DNA of 64,000 nucleotides from Opitutaceae bacterium (GCA_015075305.1 JABTUS010000008.1:1-64000), one strand, 5' to 3'. Numbered from the stretch's first letter, positions 17,275-27,689 are shown. Program-made: numbers and translations. Notes: generated by a model not told the origin, from the letters alone.

Positions 17275-19110
17275 TCACTGCGCAGCCGCCTCCTTCGCTA
17301 TCCGCTGGGCGAAACGGTGAATGTAGTCGAGGTTGTCCTTGCGGCCCTCCTTGCCCTTTTCCCAGCCAGCTGGCAGATCGCGCGTGAGATTGAGTGCGTA
17401 AAGTGCATTGAGCAGATATTGCAGATCCCACGGATCGGATGTGCCGGCGACGCTCGCCAGCAGCGACTTTTTCGCGAGGTCTTGCCGGCCCATCTTCCAG
17501 ACCGCGAGGCCGGCCATGGTACGATCGACGGACACCGGATCCTTGAGCAGGGGTTCGACGGCATCGACCTCGCCGGCGGCCGATTTGCCGAGGACAGTCA
17601 TTCCGCAGAGCGCCCAGTAGCGGGCGATGGGATCGGGCGAGCTCAGTGCGGCATTGAGTTTTGGAAGCGCCTTGGGATTCCGCTGCGTTGCGGTGAAGGC
17701 GAGATTGAGAATCTCGTCGTAGTTGAACCGGCTGCTCTGCACGAAGTCAGCCACCGTGGAGCCTTCCGCCACGCGCGAGAAGAGCGGCTCGGGCACCAGA
17801 CCCGTGTCGGTGGCGGCCTTCATGGTGCTCTTGAGACGCTGCCGCAGTTCGACGAGTTTGCCGCGATGCGCGGGATCGCTCGCGAGGTTGTGGATTTCCC
17901 AGGGGTCCTTTGAAAGATCGTAGAGTTCCTCGGGAGGCTGCGTGGACTCCCAGATGTCGCGGTGAATGCCAGTGAGTTTTCCGGCCTTCCACGCCGCTTT
18001 CCATGCGACCCATGACGGCACGTTGTAGGGATAAAAGCTGTACGGAGCCGCCGGCAGGTACGGAGTAAAACAGCGCATGTACTTCCATTTTCCATCGGTC
18101 AGTCCGCGACGCATGCCGTAGAGCTCGTCGAACCGATCGGCGTAGAGGAACTCCATTTCGTCGCCCGCCGGCTCCTGGCGCTGTGCACCCAGAAACGCGC
18201 GACCCTGGAGATTTGCAGGAAGCGGAATGCCGGTCAGCGAAAGAAATGTCGGCAGGAAGTCGACGAATGACACGGGCTCGTCGACACGCTGGCCGGGGGC
18301 GAAGGGCGCGAGTTTTCGCCATTTAGCTGGAACGTGCACGACGAACGGGATTCGCACGCCGGTTTCGTAGAGGTAGCGTTTGCCGCGCGGCGTGACGCCA
18401 CCGTGGTCTCCGTTGTAGAGGATGATGGTGTCGTCGGCCAGACCGGCCTTGGTGAGTTCGTCGACAAGCACGCCGACCTGTCGGTCCATTTCGGTGATGC
18501 GGTCATAGTAGCGCGCGAAATCCGAGCGCATCTCCGGGAGATCCGGCACGTAGGGGGGCAGAATGACTTCGCTCGGCGAAAGGCGCTTGGGGCCGGGTTG
18601 ATTTGGGAAGAGAGAACTCTCGTGCGAGACACCGAGATTGAAGACGGCGAAGAACGGGGATCCTTCCGGGCGGTGGGAGTAATGCGCCTTGGTGGAGCTT
18701 TCGTCCCACCACGCGTCGTCGTTGCCGGCGAAATTGTAGTCGGTCTTGGCGTTGTTGGTGCAGTAGTATCCGGCGTGGCGGAGGTATTCGACATAGGGCC
18801 GGTAGCGCTGCGGAATCGCGTGGCGGCTCCGCATGTGCTGGGTGCCCATCGTGACGGCGTAGGTTCCCATCAGGAGGGTTGACCGGGCGACGGCGCAGAC
18901 CGGCGCGTTGGAATAGGCGTGTTCGAAAAGCAGGCCGTCGCGGGCGAGGGCGTCGATTCGCGGCGTCTGCGCCTGCGTGTTTCCGTAGCAGCGGATCCAC
19001 TGGAAGGAATTGTCCTCGCTGACAATCCAGAGGATATTGGGCCGGTCGACGGCGGCATGGGCGGTCACGAACGAAGCCGTGAGCACGAGACAGAGGAGGA
19101 GTTTCTTCAT
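17275..19110 (-). CDS. Secreted family S1 sulfatase with C-terminal helical repeats
   Basis: 611 residues from ATG 19110, which opens a signal peptide (MKKLLLCLVLTASFVTAHA); the frame upstream to 19224 is not needed. DRPNILWIVSEDNS starts the sulfatase fold with the metal-binding acidic residues. The formylglycine site is Cys72 in VCAVARSTLLMG. The second metal motif is YNGDHGGVTPRGK. The stretch after about 500 (NPKALPKLNAALSSPDPIAR, then VDAVEPLLKDPVSVDRTMAG) looks like HEAT-type repeats. It removes sulfate esters in the periplasm or outside after an FGE-type enzyme modifies the Cys. First gene of the operon with GH2 and NIPSNAP. Confidence 0.92.
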   Translation of the reverse strand: MKKLLLCLVLTASFVTAHAAVDRPNILWIVSEDNSFQWIRCYGNTQAQTPRIDALARDGLLFEHAYSNAPVCAVARSTLLMGTYAVTMGTQHMRSRHAIPQRYRPYVEYLRHAGYYCTNNAKTDYNFAGNDDAWWDESSTKAHYSHRPEGSPFFAVFNLGVSHESSLFPNQPGPKRLSPSEVILPPYVPDLPEMRSDFARYYDRITEMDRQVGVLVDELTKAGLADDTIILYNGDHGGVTPRGKRYLYETGVRIPFVVHVPAKWRKLAPFAPGQRVDEPVSFVDFLPTFLSLTGIPLPANLQGRAFLGAQRQEPAGDEMEFLYADRFDELYGMRRGLTDGKWKYMRCFTPYLPAAPYSFYPYNVPSWVAWKAAWKAGKLTGIHRDIWESTQPPEELYDLSKDPWEIHNLASDPAHRGKLVELRQRLKSTMKAATDTGLVPEPLFSRVAEGSTVADFVQSSRFNYDEILNLAFTATQRNPKALPKLNAALSSPDPIARYWALCGMTVLGKSAAGEVDAVEPLLKDPVSVDRTMAGLAVWKMGRQDLAKKSLLASVAGTSDPWDLQYLLNALYALNLTRDLPAGWEKGKEGRKDNLDYIHRFAQRIAKEAAAQ

Positions 19111-19424
19111 GGGCGCATGGGTGGTTTGGGGCCGTTTGGGAATTGAAAGTCTCACGGCGGCGGTGTCGCAATCGCACGATGATGCGGAACGGAAAGTAAT
19201 CATCACAAATGCCGTCTGGCGCAAGGAGACGTTTAGGCTGCCTGCGAAGTTTCAATCGTTGCGCAATTTCCGGAAGGATCAGCAGATTGAGCGGGACGCA
19301 CGCGATCACACAGACGATTGCGGAAGATATTTGAGTGCACCAGCGATCTGCTGCGCCCCGGCTGAGGTTTACCAATGGCGATCTGCTGCGCACTTCCTTC
19401 TGGTGTGATCTGTTTGGATGCGGT
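19111..19424. promoter_or_regulatory. Divergent promoter region between sulfatase and PQQ dehydrogenase
   Basis: A 314-bp gap between divergent genes. It contains a 14-bp direct repeat, GCGATCTGCTGCGC, at 19343-19356 and 19378-19391 (35 bp apart, about 3.3 helical turns), just upstream of the PQQ dehydrogenase. Such a spacing would suit a dimeric activator, but no regulator is identified. No other gene is seen. Confidence 0.45.
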
Positions 19425-21605
19425 ATGGACCGCTTCCTACCCATGTTCGAAACCGTGCGTTCCTTCAAACCAACCTGTATATTTTTGCTTTTTTCGGCGG
19501 CCCTCTCAGCGACGGCAGTCCATGCTGCGTCGCGACCCGAGGACTGGCCCGCCTATCTGGGTGTTGATGGCACCCACTATTCGCATCTGGCGAAGATTGA
19601 CCGGGGAAACGTGGCGAAACTGAAACCCGCATGGACGTTCCGCGCGGGCGATGTTGCGAAGAACACCCAGATCCAGTGCAACCCGTTGATAGTCGACGGT
19701 GTGCTTTATGGCACGACGCCGCAACTGAGCCTCTTTGCGCTTGATGCAGCCACGGGACAGGAGCGCTGGCGCTTCAATCCCTTCGCCCACGAAAAGGAAT
19801 CGTCCGGGAGGCAGGGCGTGAATCGCGGATTTGTTTTCTGGCGCGAGGGGAATGAACAGCGCATCCTCTACACGGCTGGAAGCAACATCTGCGCGATCGA
19901 CCCAGGAACGGGGCGCCTGATCGAGAGCTTTGGCCAGGGCGGACGGGTCGATTTGTTCGAGGGGCTTGGTCGTGACGTGAAGGGACTGTACCTTGTCGGT
20001 ACATCGCCGGGTGCCGTCTATCGCGATGTCTTCATCGTGTCCACGCGCGTGGGAGAGGGTCCCGGTCCGGCCGCACCCGGGCACATCCGCGCCTACGATG
20101 TGCGCACCGGAAAGCTGCGCTGGATCTTCCACACGATTCCGCAACCCGGCGAATTTGGCCACGACACCTGGCCGTCGCAGGCATGGAAGACGATCGGCGG
20201 GGCGAACAACTGGGCCGGCCTTGTCATTGATGAGAAGCGGGGACTTGCGTATGTGCCGACGGGATCGGCGGCGTTTGATTTCTGGGGAGGCAACAGGCAC
20301 GGCGCGAATTTGTTCGCGGACTGTCTCCTGGCCCTCGATGCGCTCACGGGTGAACGCCGCTGGCATTTCCAGTTCACCCACCATGATGTCTGGGACCGAG
20401 ATCCCCCGGCGGTGCCCGTGCTTTGCCAGGTGCGCCGGGACGGGCGCCTGATCGATGCCGTGGTGCAGGTGACTAAATCCGGGCATGTGTGGGCCTTCAA
20501 CCGGGACACCGGGGAGTCGCTTTTCCCCTGGGAGGAGCGACCGGTGCCTCAGTCCAAGCTGAAGGGCGAGGCCACCTGGCCAACGCAGCCCGTGCCCCTC
20601 ATGCCTGCGCCCTTCGCGCGCCAGCAGTTCACGGAAGCCGAGGTCACCGATCGCACGCCGGCGGCTCATGCCGCCGTGCTTCAGCGTCTGCGCGAACTCG
20701 ATCCCCGGGTTCCGTTCACGCCGCCCAGCGAGCGTGGCATGATTGTTCTGCCCGGATTTGACGGCGGTGCCGAGTGGGGCGGTCCGGCCGTGGATCCCGA
20801 TGGCATCCTCTACGTCAACAGCAACGAGATGGCATGGATTCACCAGATGATCCCCGCGCGCCCGGGAGGAGCGCAGGGCGGGCGGGTGCTCTACACGCAG
20901 CTCTGCATGAGCTGTCACGGACCGGACCGCGAAGGCAATCCCGCGGGAAACATTCCAAGCCTCGTGGGTCTCGCGCAGCGGTCGCAGCGCGACGCGGTTG
21001 CGACACTTCTGAGGGACGGCAAGGGCATGATGCCAGCGTTTGGTTTCCTTCGCACAAGGCAGCGGAATGCCCTCATCGACTACCTCCTGGATGTCCCGCA
21101 CGGACGTGCGGCTGAATCCGACAATGACGCCGCGAGCAAACGCGAGCCGACGGATGAGGAAATGGTTCTTTCCGACATCCCGTACACAACGACGGGCTAC
21201 AACCGGTTCTTCGATCCCGACGGCTATCCTGCAATCAAGCCGCCCTGGGGCACGTTGAACGCCATTGACCTCAACACCGGAGAGTACCTCTGGCGCAGGC
21301 CGCTGGGTGAACTGCCCGAACTCACTGCAGCAGGGCTGTCGCCGACGGGCACCGAGAATTATGGCGGACCGCTCGTCACTGCTGGCGATCTCATTTTTAT
21401 CGCTGCGTCGAAGGACGAGAAATTTCGCGCATTCGACCGAAGGACCGGCGGTCTGCTCTGGGAAACGTCCCTTCCCGCTGGCGGATATGCCACTCCGGCC
21501 ACCTACATGGTCGACGGGCGGCAGTACGTCGTCATAGCCGCGGGCGGTGGAAAGATGGGCACGAAGTCGGGCGATGCGTATGTCGCTTTCGCACTGCCCG
21601 AGTAG
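19425..21605 (+). CDS. PQQ-dependent dehydrogenase with cytochrome c domain (quinoprotein)
   Basis: 726 residues from ATG 19425; ATG 19443 is equally possible, and both precede a signal peptide ending near AVHAA. The mature protein begins RPEDWPAYLGVDGTHYS, the classical N-terminus of PQQ alcohol/glucose dehydrogenases, followed by eight-bladed propeller repeats with tryptophan-docking-like strands (WRFNPFA, GKLRWIFHT, GESLFPWEE). A cytochrome c insertion carries the heme motif CMSCH around residue 493 and a likely Met ligand in KGMMPAFGFL. Expected role: periplasmic oxidation of an alcohol or sugar with electrons passed to heme c. Substrate is unknown. It is transcribed away from the sulfatase operon. 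Confidence 0.9.
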   Translation: MDRFLPMFETVRSFKPTCIFLLFSAALSATAVHAASRPEDWPAYLGVDGTHYSHLAKIDRGNVAKLKPAWTFRAGDVAKNTQIQCNPLIVDGVLYGTTPQLSLFALDAATGQERWRFNPFAHEKESSGRQGVNRGFVFWREGNEQRILYTAGSNICAIDPGTGRLIESFGQGGRVDLFEGLGRDVKGLYLVGTSPGAVYRDVFIVSTRVGEGPGPAAPGHIRAYDVRTGKLRWIFHTIPQPGEFGHDTWPSQAWKTIGGANNWAGLVIDEKRGLAYVPTGSAAFDFWGGNRHGANLFADCLLALDALTGERRWHFQFTHHDVWDRDPPAVPVLCQVRRDGRLIDAVVQVTKSGHVWAFNRDTGESLFPWEERPVPQSKLKGEATWPTQPVPLMPAPFARQQFTEAEVTDRTPAAHAAVLQRLRELDPRVPFTPPSERGMIVLPGFDGGAEWGGPAVDPDGILYVNSNEMAWIHQMIPARPGGAQGGRVLYTQLCMSCHGPDREGNPAGNIPSLVGLAQRSQRDAVATLLRDGKGMMPAFGFLRTRQRNALIDYLLDVPHGRAAESDNDAASKREPTDEEMVLSDIPYTTTGYNRFFDPDGYPAIKPPWGTLNAIDLNTGEYLWRRPLGELPELTAAGLSPTGTENYGGPLVTAGDLIFIAASKDEKFRAFDRRTGGLLWETSLPAGGYATPATYMVDGRQYVVIAAGGGKMGTKSGDAYVAFALPE

Positions 21606-21851
21606 CAGCGCGAGCCGGGAGAGCACGAATTCGGTTCCAACCAACGCAAGCGCAGCGCGACCCAAGCGGACAAGGGCTTTTCAACCGGGGTGACCAGGGA
21701 AAAAGCGCTTCGCCGGTGGCGGGCTTGCACAGGCGGGCTTGCGTCGGGGGTGGGGGGGTGATGGAGTTTGCGGCTTATATGCGCTTTTTGCCGCGTTTTC
21801 TTTGAGTGGCATTGCCCCCCGCGAGCGTATCCTTCAAGCAACCTGCCTTCC

Positions 21852-23216
21852 ATGACCACGAATCCTTCCGCCAGGCCGGCTGGCGCGGCTCCCAGAAAGC
21901 GCTCCCGCGCGCTGCTCATCACAATTGTCGCGCTGGTGGTGATCGCAGTTGTCGGTGGCGCGGTCTACAAGAGCCGGACGCAGCAGAAGGGCATCGCCGC
22001 CACCACGGAGAAGGCTTCCATTCGGACGATCACGCAGCTGGTTTCCGCCACCGGCAAGGTGCAGCCGGAGATCGAGGTGAAGATCTCGCCGGAGGTCGCC
22101 GGAGAAATCGTGCTGCTGCCGCTGCGCGAGGGGGCGGAGGTCAGGAAGGGCGACCTGCTCATCCGCATCAAGCCGGACTTCTATCAGGCGCAGGTCGAGC
22201 AGCGTGAGGCCGATCTCGCCGCGACAAAGGCTGCCTCCATCCTGAGCCAGGCGCAACTGGACAAGGCGCGCGAGGACCTGCAGCGGGCGGAGGATCTTTT
22301 TGCCAAGAAGCTCATGCCGGAATCGGACTTCTCCGCCGTGCGCACCGCCGCGGAGGTCGCGCAGGCAAACCTTGAGAGCGCAATGGCAAACATCCGCCGG
22401 GCCGAGGGGCAGCTCAAGCAGGCGCGAGACCAGCTTGAAAAGACCGTGGTCTATTCACCCATCGACGGCAGCATCAGTTCGCTGACCAGCGAGCAGGGGG
22501 AGCGCGTCGTCGGCACGGGCCAGTTTGCGGGCACGGAGGTCATGCGCGTGGCGGACCTTTCCAACATGGAGGTGCGCGTTAATGTGAACGAGAGTGATGT
22601 CGTGAACGTCAAGATGGGCGACCGCGCACGGATCCAGATCGACGCGTTTCCGAACCGGAAATTCTCGGGCGTCGTCAAGGAAATCGCCTCCTCGGCGAAG
22701 ACCACCGGTGCGATGACCCAGGAGGAGGTCACCAATTTTCTGGTCAAGATCCGCATTTCTGACCGCGAGGCATCCATGCGGCCTGGCATGAGCGCGAACG
22801 CGGACATCGAAACCCAGACCGTCGAGAATGTCGTCGCGGTGCCGATTCAGTCCGTGACCGTGCGCAGTCGCGAGGGTGGCAGGACGATTGATCAGCTCGC
22901 GGAGGAGCGCGACCGCAAGGCGAAGGAAAACCAGGGGGATGGCGCGGCCTCGGCGGTCAATGAGCGGCAGCAGCGGGAGCGCGAGCGCAATGACCGCAAT
23001 TCGCTCCAGCGCGTGGTGTTTGTGCGCCAGACCGATGACACGGTCAGGCAGGTTCCCGTGGTGACCGGCATCAACGACACCAGCCACATCCAGATCGTTT
23101 CCGGGTTGAAGGAGGGCGACGAGGTTGTCAGCGGCAGCTTCAGCGTCATTGCGCGAACGCTGAAGGACAAGTCCAGGATCCGGATCGAGCCACCGAAGAA
23201 GCCGGAGGGAAAATGA
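21852..23216 (+). CDS. Periplasmic adaptor of a MacAB-type exporter
   Basis: 454 residues from ATG 21852 (the frame is open from 21768 but lacks a sensible upstream start). It has one N-terminal membrane segment (about 18-40, [19 protein letters not shown]), a lipoyl/barrel-sandwich half ([20 protein letters not shown]), a long coiled-coil hairpin (about 110-200, with KARDEL-type heptads), then beta-barrel and membrane-proximal domains. An unusual very charged insert, about 345-395 ([17 protein letters not shown] onward), interrupts the membrane-proximal part. It links the inner-membrane ABC permeases to an outer channel. First gene of a four-gene operon; its stop overlaps the ATPase start. 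Confidence 0.88.
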   Translation: MTTNPSARPAGAAPRKRSRALLITIVALVVIAVVGGAVYKSRTQQKGIAATTEKASIRTITQLVSATGKVQPEIEVKISPEVAGEIVLLPLREGAEVRKGDLLIRIKPDFYQAQVEQREADLAATKAASILSQAQLDKAREDLQRAEDLFAKKLMPESDFSAVRTAAEVAQANLESAMANIRRAEGQLKQARDQLEKTVVYSPIDGSISSLTSEQGERVVGTGQFAGTEVMRVADLSNMEVRVNVNESDVVNVKMGDRARIQIDAFPNRKFSGVVKEIASSAKTTGAMTQEEVTNFLVKIRISDREASMRPGMSANADIETQTVENVVAVPIQSVTVRSREGGRTIDQLAEERDRKAKENQGDGAASAVNERQQRERERNDRNSLQRVVFVRQTDDTVRQVPVVTGINDTSHIQIVSGLKEGDEVVSGSFSVIARTLKDKSRIRIEPPKKPEGK

Positions 23217-23920
23217 TGTCAGCCGACCGGTCGCCGGGATCGCTCGTGATCGCCATCGACGGGGTCACGAAGCTCTACAAGATGGGTGCGGAGACGATCC
23301 ACGCCTTGCGCGGCGTTTCGATGGAGATCCGCCGGAACGAGTATCTGGCGATCATGGGGCCGTCCGGGAGCGGGAAGTCCACGCTCATGAACATGCTCGG
23401 CTGTCTGGACACGCCGACGGGCGGCCGCTACGAGTTCACGGGCAGGGACGTCGCCACCATGACGGACGATGAGCTCGCGGAGATCCGCAACCGCGAGATC
23501 GGTTTCGTCTTTCAGACCTTCAATCTGCTGCCGCGCTCGGACGCCCTGCAGAACGTCGAGCTTCCGTTGATTTATGCCGGTGTCGGGCGGGCGGAGCGCA
23601 TGCAGCGGGCGAGGGCGGCGCTGGAGTCGGTGGGGCTCGGCGAGCGGCTGCACCACCGCCCCAACGAACTCTCCGGCGGGCAGCGCCAGCGCGTCGCCAT
23701 TGCGCGCGCGCTCGTGACGCGGCCGTCGATCATTCTGGCGGACGAACCGACGGGCAATCTGGATTCCCGGACGGGTGTTGAGATCATGGCGCTGTTCGAC
23801 CGGCTGCATGCCGAGGGGAACACGATCATCGTGGTGACGCACGAGGAGGACATCGCCCGGCATGCGCGCCGGATCGTGCGCCTGCGCGACGGATTGATCG
23901 AGAGCGATGCCGCGGTGTGA
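23213..23920 (+). CDS. ABC transporter ATP-binding protein, MacB/LolD type
   Basis: 235 residues starting [10 protein letters not shown], with its ATG overlapping the adaptor stop by 4 nt. Walker [11 protein letters not shown]-loop region [13 protein letters not shown], signature [15 protein letters not shown], Walker B with [12 protein letters not shown]-loop VVTHEED: all complete. The sequence belongs to the o228/MacB/LolD group, which pairs with FtsX-type permeases and acts as a mechanotransmission pump rather than a classical importer. Partner permeases follow at 23936 and 25193. Confidence 0.93.
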   Translation: MMSADRSPGSLVIAIDGVTKLYKMGAETIHALRGVSMEIRRNEYLAIMGPSGSGKSTLMNMLGCLDTPTGGRYEFTGRDVATMTDDELAEIRNREIGFVFQTFNLLPRSDALQNVELPLIYAGVGRAERMQRARAALESVGLGERLHHRPNELSGGQRQRVAIARALVTRPSIILADEPTGNLDSRTGVEIMALFDRLHAEGNTIIVVTHEEDIARHARRIVRLRDGLIESDAAV

Positions 23921-23935
23921 GCCCGGGCGGCCGCC

Positions 23936-25183
23936 ATGAAAAGATTCCTCTCTGAACTGAACGAAGCGTTTCGAATCGCCTGGGCGCAGATTCGGGCGAG
24001 CAAGATGCGCTCGGCGCTGACGGCGCTGGGGGTGATCATCGGCATTGTCGCGGTGACCCTGATGGGCACGGCGATCGCGGGCATCGGCGCGGGTGTCGAT
24101 CGCAGCCTGTCGGGATTCGGGGACGATCTGCTGTATGTCTCGAAGTGGCCCTGGCGCGATGTGGAGGACTGGTGGAACTACCGCAACCGCCGATCCATCC
24201 GCACCACGTACGCGGCGAAGGTGAACGAGTGGATCGAGCGGCATCCAGGGAGCGCGCTGAAGCGGGCGATCCCGGCGGCCGATCGCATGAGCAGCATTGT
24301 GCGCGGCGACTACCGCGTGAGTCGCGTGTACACGCTTGGAACGACGGCGGACTATGCGCGCACGAATCGATCCGAAATGAAGGAAGGGCGGTTCTTCAGC
24401 GACTTCGAATCGCAGGTCGGGCGGAATGTCTGCATCATTGGCTACGACATCGCTGACGCGCTGTTCCCCGGGGAATCCGCGCTGGGCAGGACGCTGCGCG
24501 TCAGCGGCGTGGCTATGGATGTGGTGGGGGTTGCGGCGAGGCAGGGAAGTTTTCTTGGACTCTGGAGCTGGGACACGATGGTCGCGATGCCGTTGAGCAC
24601 GTTCCGCCGAAACTACGCGCAGGAGGACCGCGGCAATCTGCGCGTCCAGGTGGATGTCACGCGCATGGATGCGGCGAGGGATGAGCTGCGCGGCGTGATG
24701 CGGCTCATCCGGCAGCTCGGTCCGGAGCAGCGCGACGATTTTGAGATCATGGAGCAGAAGGCGGTGCGCGAGCAGCTGGATCCGATCAAGAACGGCATCG
24801 CGATCGCGGGCCTGTTCATCACGGGTCTCGCGCTGTTTGTGGGTGCGATCGGCATCATGAACATCACGTACGTGAGCGTGAAGGAGCGCACGCGGGAGAT
24901 CGGCACGCGAAAGGCGCTGGGCGCGCGCCGCCGCACCATTCTGCTGCAGTTTCTCATCGAGGCGGTGTGCATCTGTCTGGCCGGAGGCGTGCTGGGCCTG
25001 GCGATTGCGGGCGGATTCTTCTATCTTGCGGGAGCGATCGCGCCCGCCTTTCCGCTCGTCTTCTCCGGCGGGCTCGTGGCGGTGGGACTGACCCTTTCGG
25101 TCATGACGGGTGTTGTCAGCGGGTTTGCCCCGGCCTGGCAGGCGAGCAAGTTGGATCCGGTGGTGGCGCTTCGTTATGAATAG
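23936..25183 (+). CDS. ABC transporter permease, FtsX/MacB type (first)
   Basis: 415 residues. The N-terminal cytoplasmic helix and TM1 ([20 protein letters not shown]) are followed by a MacB periplasmic core domain (about 60-260) and three C-terminal membrane segments in an FtsX domain ([20 protein letters not shown], then the coupling motif [19 protein letters not shown]). It begins 15 nt after the ATPase. It probably pairs with the next permease as a heterodimer, unlike the single homodimeric MacB of E. coli. Confidence 0.92.
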   Translation: MKRFLSELNEAFRIAWAQIRASKMRSALTALGVIIGIVAVTLMGTAIAGIGAGVDRSLSGFGDDLLYVSKWPWRDVEDWWNYRNRRSIRTTYAAKVNEWIERHPGSALKRAIPAADRMSSIVRGDYRVSRVYTLGTTADYARTNRSEMKEGRFFSDFESQVGRNVCIIGYDIADALFPGESALGRTLRVSGVAMDVVGVAARQGSFLGLWSWDTMVAMPLSTFRRNYAQEDRGNLRVQVDVTRMDAARDELRGVMRLIRQLGPEQRDDFEIMEQKAVREQLDPIKNGIAIAGLFITGLALFVGAIGIMNITYVSVKERTREIGTRKALGARRRTILLQFLIEAVCICLAGGVLGLAIAGGFFYLAGAIAPAFPLVFSGGLVAVGLTLSVMTGVVSGFAPAWQASKLDPVVALRYE

Positions 25184-25192
25184 GAGGGGCGC

Positions 25193-26419
25193 GTGAATTT
25201 CTCCGAGACAATCAAGCTGGCGCTACTCGCGCTCGCGGCGAACAAACTCAGGTCCGCGCTGACCATGCTCGGCATAACCGTCGGCGTGTTTTCGGTGATC
25301 GGTGTCATGACGATCATCTCCGGCGTGCGCTCGAACATCGAGTCGGGGCTGAACGTGCTGGGGGCGAATTCATTCCAGATCACGAAGTTTCCCGCCGTGA
25401 ATTTCAGCGATCCCCGCCAGCGCTTTTCCAACCGGCGCGACATCGAGTATCCGATGGCGGAGCGATTCAAGGCGATGATCGGGGATAGCGCGGATGTCAG
25501 CCTGCAGTTGAGGCGGGGCGGGCGTGTGGTCAGCTACCATGACCGCCGCACGAATCCGAACATCCAGCTTGGCGGCGCGGACGAGAATTTTGTCACGAGC
25601 CGGAACTACGACATTGCGGTGGGGCGCAATCTGGGCGTGGAGGACGTGGAGTTCGGCCGCAGTGTGGTAGTGCTCGGTGCGGACGTGGTGGAGCGCCTGT
25701 TCATCAACGAGGATCCGCTCGGCAGGCAGGTGCGCATCGATGGACAGACCTACACGGTTGTTGGCGTCACAGCGACCAAGGGATCGTCGTTCGGGCAGAG
25801 CCAGGACAATTTTGCGATCGTGCCGATCACGCAGTTTCTGGAGACCTACGGGCAGGCCGGGCGCTCGGTGTCGATCACGGTGCAGGCAGGCAGCCAGGAG
25901 GAACTGGCGGCGATTCAGGATCATGCGGTCGGCGTGATGCGGCTGATCAGGGGGCTCGCGCCTGAGGATCCGAATGACTTTGAGCTGTTCTCCAACGAGT
26001 CGCTGATCGAGGCCTTCAACCGGATTGCGGGAGTCGTGGCGGTGGGGGCGTTTGTCATCAGTGCGATCGCGCTGCTGGCATCGGGCGTGGGTGTGATGAA
26101 CATCATGCTCGTCAGCGTGACCGAGCGCACGAAGGAGATTGGCATCCGCAAGAGCATCGGCGCGAAGAAGCGCAATGTGCTCACGCAGTTTCTCATTGAG
26201 GCGGTTGTGCTCTCGCTCATCGGCGGACTTGCGGGCGTCCTTCTGGGAATCGTGGGCGGCAACGTGGTGGCCGCCGTTCTCAATGCCGGGCTCGTCTTTC
26301 CGTGGATCTGGGCGGCCACCGGCGTGGCGGTGTGCAGCGCCATCGGCGTGGGCTTCGGCCTCTATCCGGCCTGGAAGGCGGCGTCGCTCGATCCGATCGA
26401 GGCACTGCGCCACGAGTAG
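25193..26419 (+). CDS. ABC transporter permease, FtsX/MacB type (second)
   Basis: 408 residues from GTG 25193, nine nt after the previous stop. Same plan as the first permease: TM1 NKLRSALTMLGITVGVFS, MacB core with SVVVLGADVVERLF, and a C-terminal FtsX domain with the coupling segment VTERTKEIGIRKSIGAKKR. It ends in the family tail SLDPIEALRHE. Paralogous to its neighbour but diverged throughout, which supports a heterodimer. It ends four nt from the convergent adenylate-kinase-like gene. Confidence 0.92.
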   Translation: MNFSETIKLALLALAANKLRSALTMLGITVGVFSVIGVMTIISGVRSNIESGLNVLGANSFQITKFPAVNFSDPRQRFSNRRDIEYPMAERFKAMIGDSADVSLQLRRGGRVVSYHDRRTNPNIQLGGADENFVTSRNYDIAVGRNLGVEDVEFGRSVVVLGADVVERLFINEDPLGRQVRIDGQTYTVVGVTATKGSSFGQSQDNFAIVPITQFLETYGQAGRSVSITVQAGSQEELAAIQDHAVGVMRLIRGLAPEDPNDFELFSNESLIEAFNRIAGVVAVGAFVISAIALLASGVGVMNIMLVSVTERTKEIGIRKSIGAKKRNVLTQFLIEAVVLSLIGGLAGVLLGIVGGNVVAAVLNAGLVFPWIWAATGVAVCSAIGVGFGLYPAWKAASLDPIEALRHE

Positions 26420-26423
26420 CGCG

Positions 26424-27689
26424 TCAGCCGCGGCGGATTTCCGATCCCTGGAAGCGGATCTGGATGCGGTAGACCTTCTTGACGCGGCAGGAGATGGCAC
26501 CTGTGGCGAGGTCGACTTTTTCCGGTACCTCGACCCGGTGCACGTCGACCACGGCGTAGTAGCCGCGTTCGCTGAACACATCGATCAGCATGGCAAGGGC
26601 GAGGGGATCATCGAAGAGGGAGTCCTCTGAGTTGATCAGGGCCACGCCTGCGATCGCGTGCCTGAGCACGATCGGCATGATCTTTTTGTCGATGATGTGG
26701 ATGATTTTCTCGAAGAGTTCGGTGTGCCCAAGTTCGTAGGAATCGAGGCGCTTCACCAGTTCCTGCCGCGCATGGACGACGATCTGGCTGGCCAGCGGGA
26801 GCGAGCGGACGCGGTCGTGGGTTCTCGGATCGAGTTCGAGGGAGCTCTGATACTTCAGCTCCTTGAGGATGTTCTGCTCGACCTCGGCGAAGTCGCCCTG
26901 GGCGTTGACGAAGTGATAGTAGTAGACCTCCTTCAGCGACTGAAGGGCGTCCCAAGTCTGCTCCTTGAAAACACGGTAGCGTCGCCTGGCGAGGTTTTCA
27001 TCATAGTCGGTGGTCCGCTCCTCCTGCAGCTCGCCGATCCCCGTGCGGCGCACCTCGTCGTTGTGGGCCTTGACCTTGCGCCCGCGTGCGAGCTGGCGCT
27101 CGACGGAGGTCTTCTCGTCGACGAAGAGCACCATGATGTGAATGGTGGGCTGGCGGAAATAGATGCCGAGCGCGGTGCCGTGGAATTCCTTGCGCAGCGC
27201 GCGGATGCGGGCGACCAGAAGCTTGAGGCATTCGACCTGGACCTCCGTGCGTGGGAAACCATCGAGAATGACGCCGTCACGATAGTCAGGCAGGAGCAGT
27301 TCGCGCAGCAGCAGGCTGACAACCTCGCGATCGCCGACCATGCCGCCGGCGTTCTTGATCCGACGCGCCTCCGGGGAGTCGAGCAGCGCGCTCATGACGA
27401 TCGGGTCGCAGGTCAGCCCGCGCGCGTTGAGGATGAAGCGCGTATTGGTGCCCTTGCCGGCTCCGGGGGCGCCGCCGAGAAGGATGAATTCCTTGGGGAA
27501 ACGCAGGTTCTCGCGTCCGACCTCCTCCTCCAGTTCGCCCCAGGCGGCGTCAAAGATCAGTTGAGCATCCTTGATTTCGAGATCGTGGATCTTGTTGTTA
27601 GTCGCAGTCACTGCCGCCGGTGCCGCCGGAGCTGTCGGTGCGGCGGGAGTGGCGGGAGTGGCGGAGGGGCGTTCCGGAGAGGCGTGCAT
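26424..27689 (-). CDS. Adenylate kinase-like nucleoside monophosphate kinase with long extensions
   Basis: 421 residues. An N-terminal Ala/Pro/Thr linker (about 8-28) precedes an adenylate-kinase fold: P-loop LLGGAPGAGKGTNTRFIL (about 71-88), NMP-binding region with GGMVGDREVVSLLL, and DGFPRTEVQVECLKLL. Normal adenylate kinases are about 215 residues. Here the LID part is replaced by a charged segment, and a C-terminal domain of about 170 residues (SQIVVHARQELVKRLDSYE onward) follows. Expected to bind ATP and a nucleoside monophosphate; the true substrate is uncertain. It is convergent with the exporter operon. Confidence 0.85.
   Translation of the reverse strand: MHASPERPSATPATPAAPTAPAAPAAVTATNNKIHDLEIKDAQLIFDAAWGELEEEVGRENLRFPKEFILLGGAPGAGKGTNTRFILNARGLTCDPIVMSALLDSPEARRIKNAGGMVGDREVVSLLLRELLLPDYRDGVILDGFPRTEVQVECLKLLVARIRALRKEFHGTALGIYFRQPTIHIMVLFVDEKTSVERQLARGRKVKAHNDEVRRTGIGELQEERTTDYDENLARRRYRVFKEQTWDALQSLKEVYYYHFVNAQGDFAEVEQNILKELKYQSSLELDPRTHDRVRSLPLASQIVVHARQELVKRLDSYELGHTELFEKIIHIIDKKIMPIVLRHAIAGVALINSEDSLFDDPLALAMLIDVFSERGYYAVVDVHRVEVPEKVDLATGAISCRVKKVYRIQIRFQGSEIRRG

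Noticed and set aside
19506..21665. A 719-codon minus-strand frame opposite the PQQ dehydrogenase
   Set aside because: Antisense to a strongly supported gene with cytochrome and propeller motifs; no own motif.
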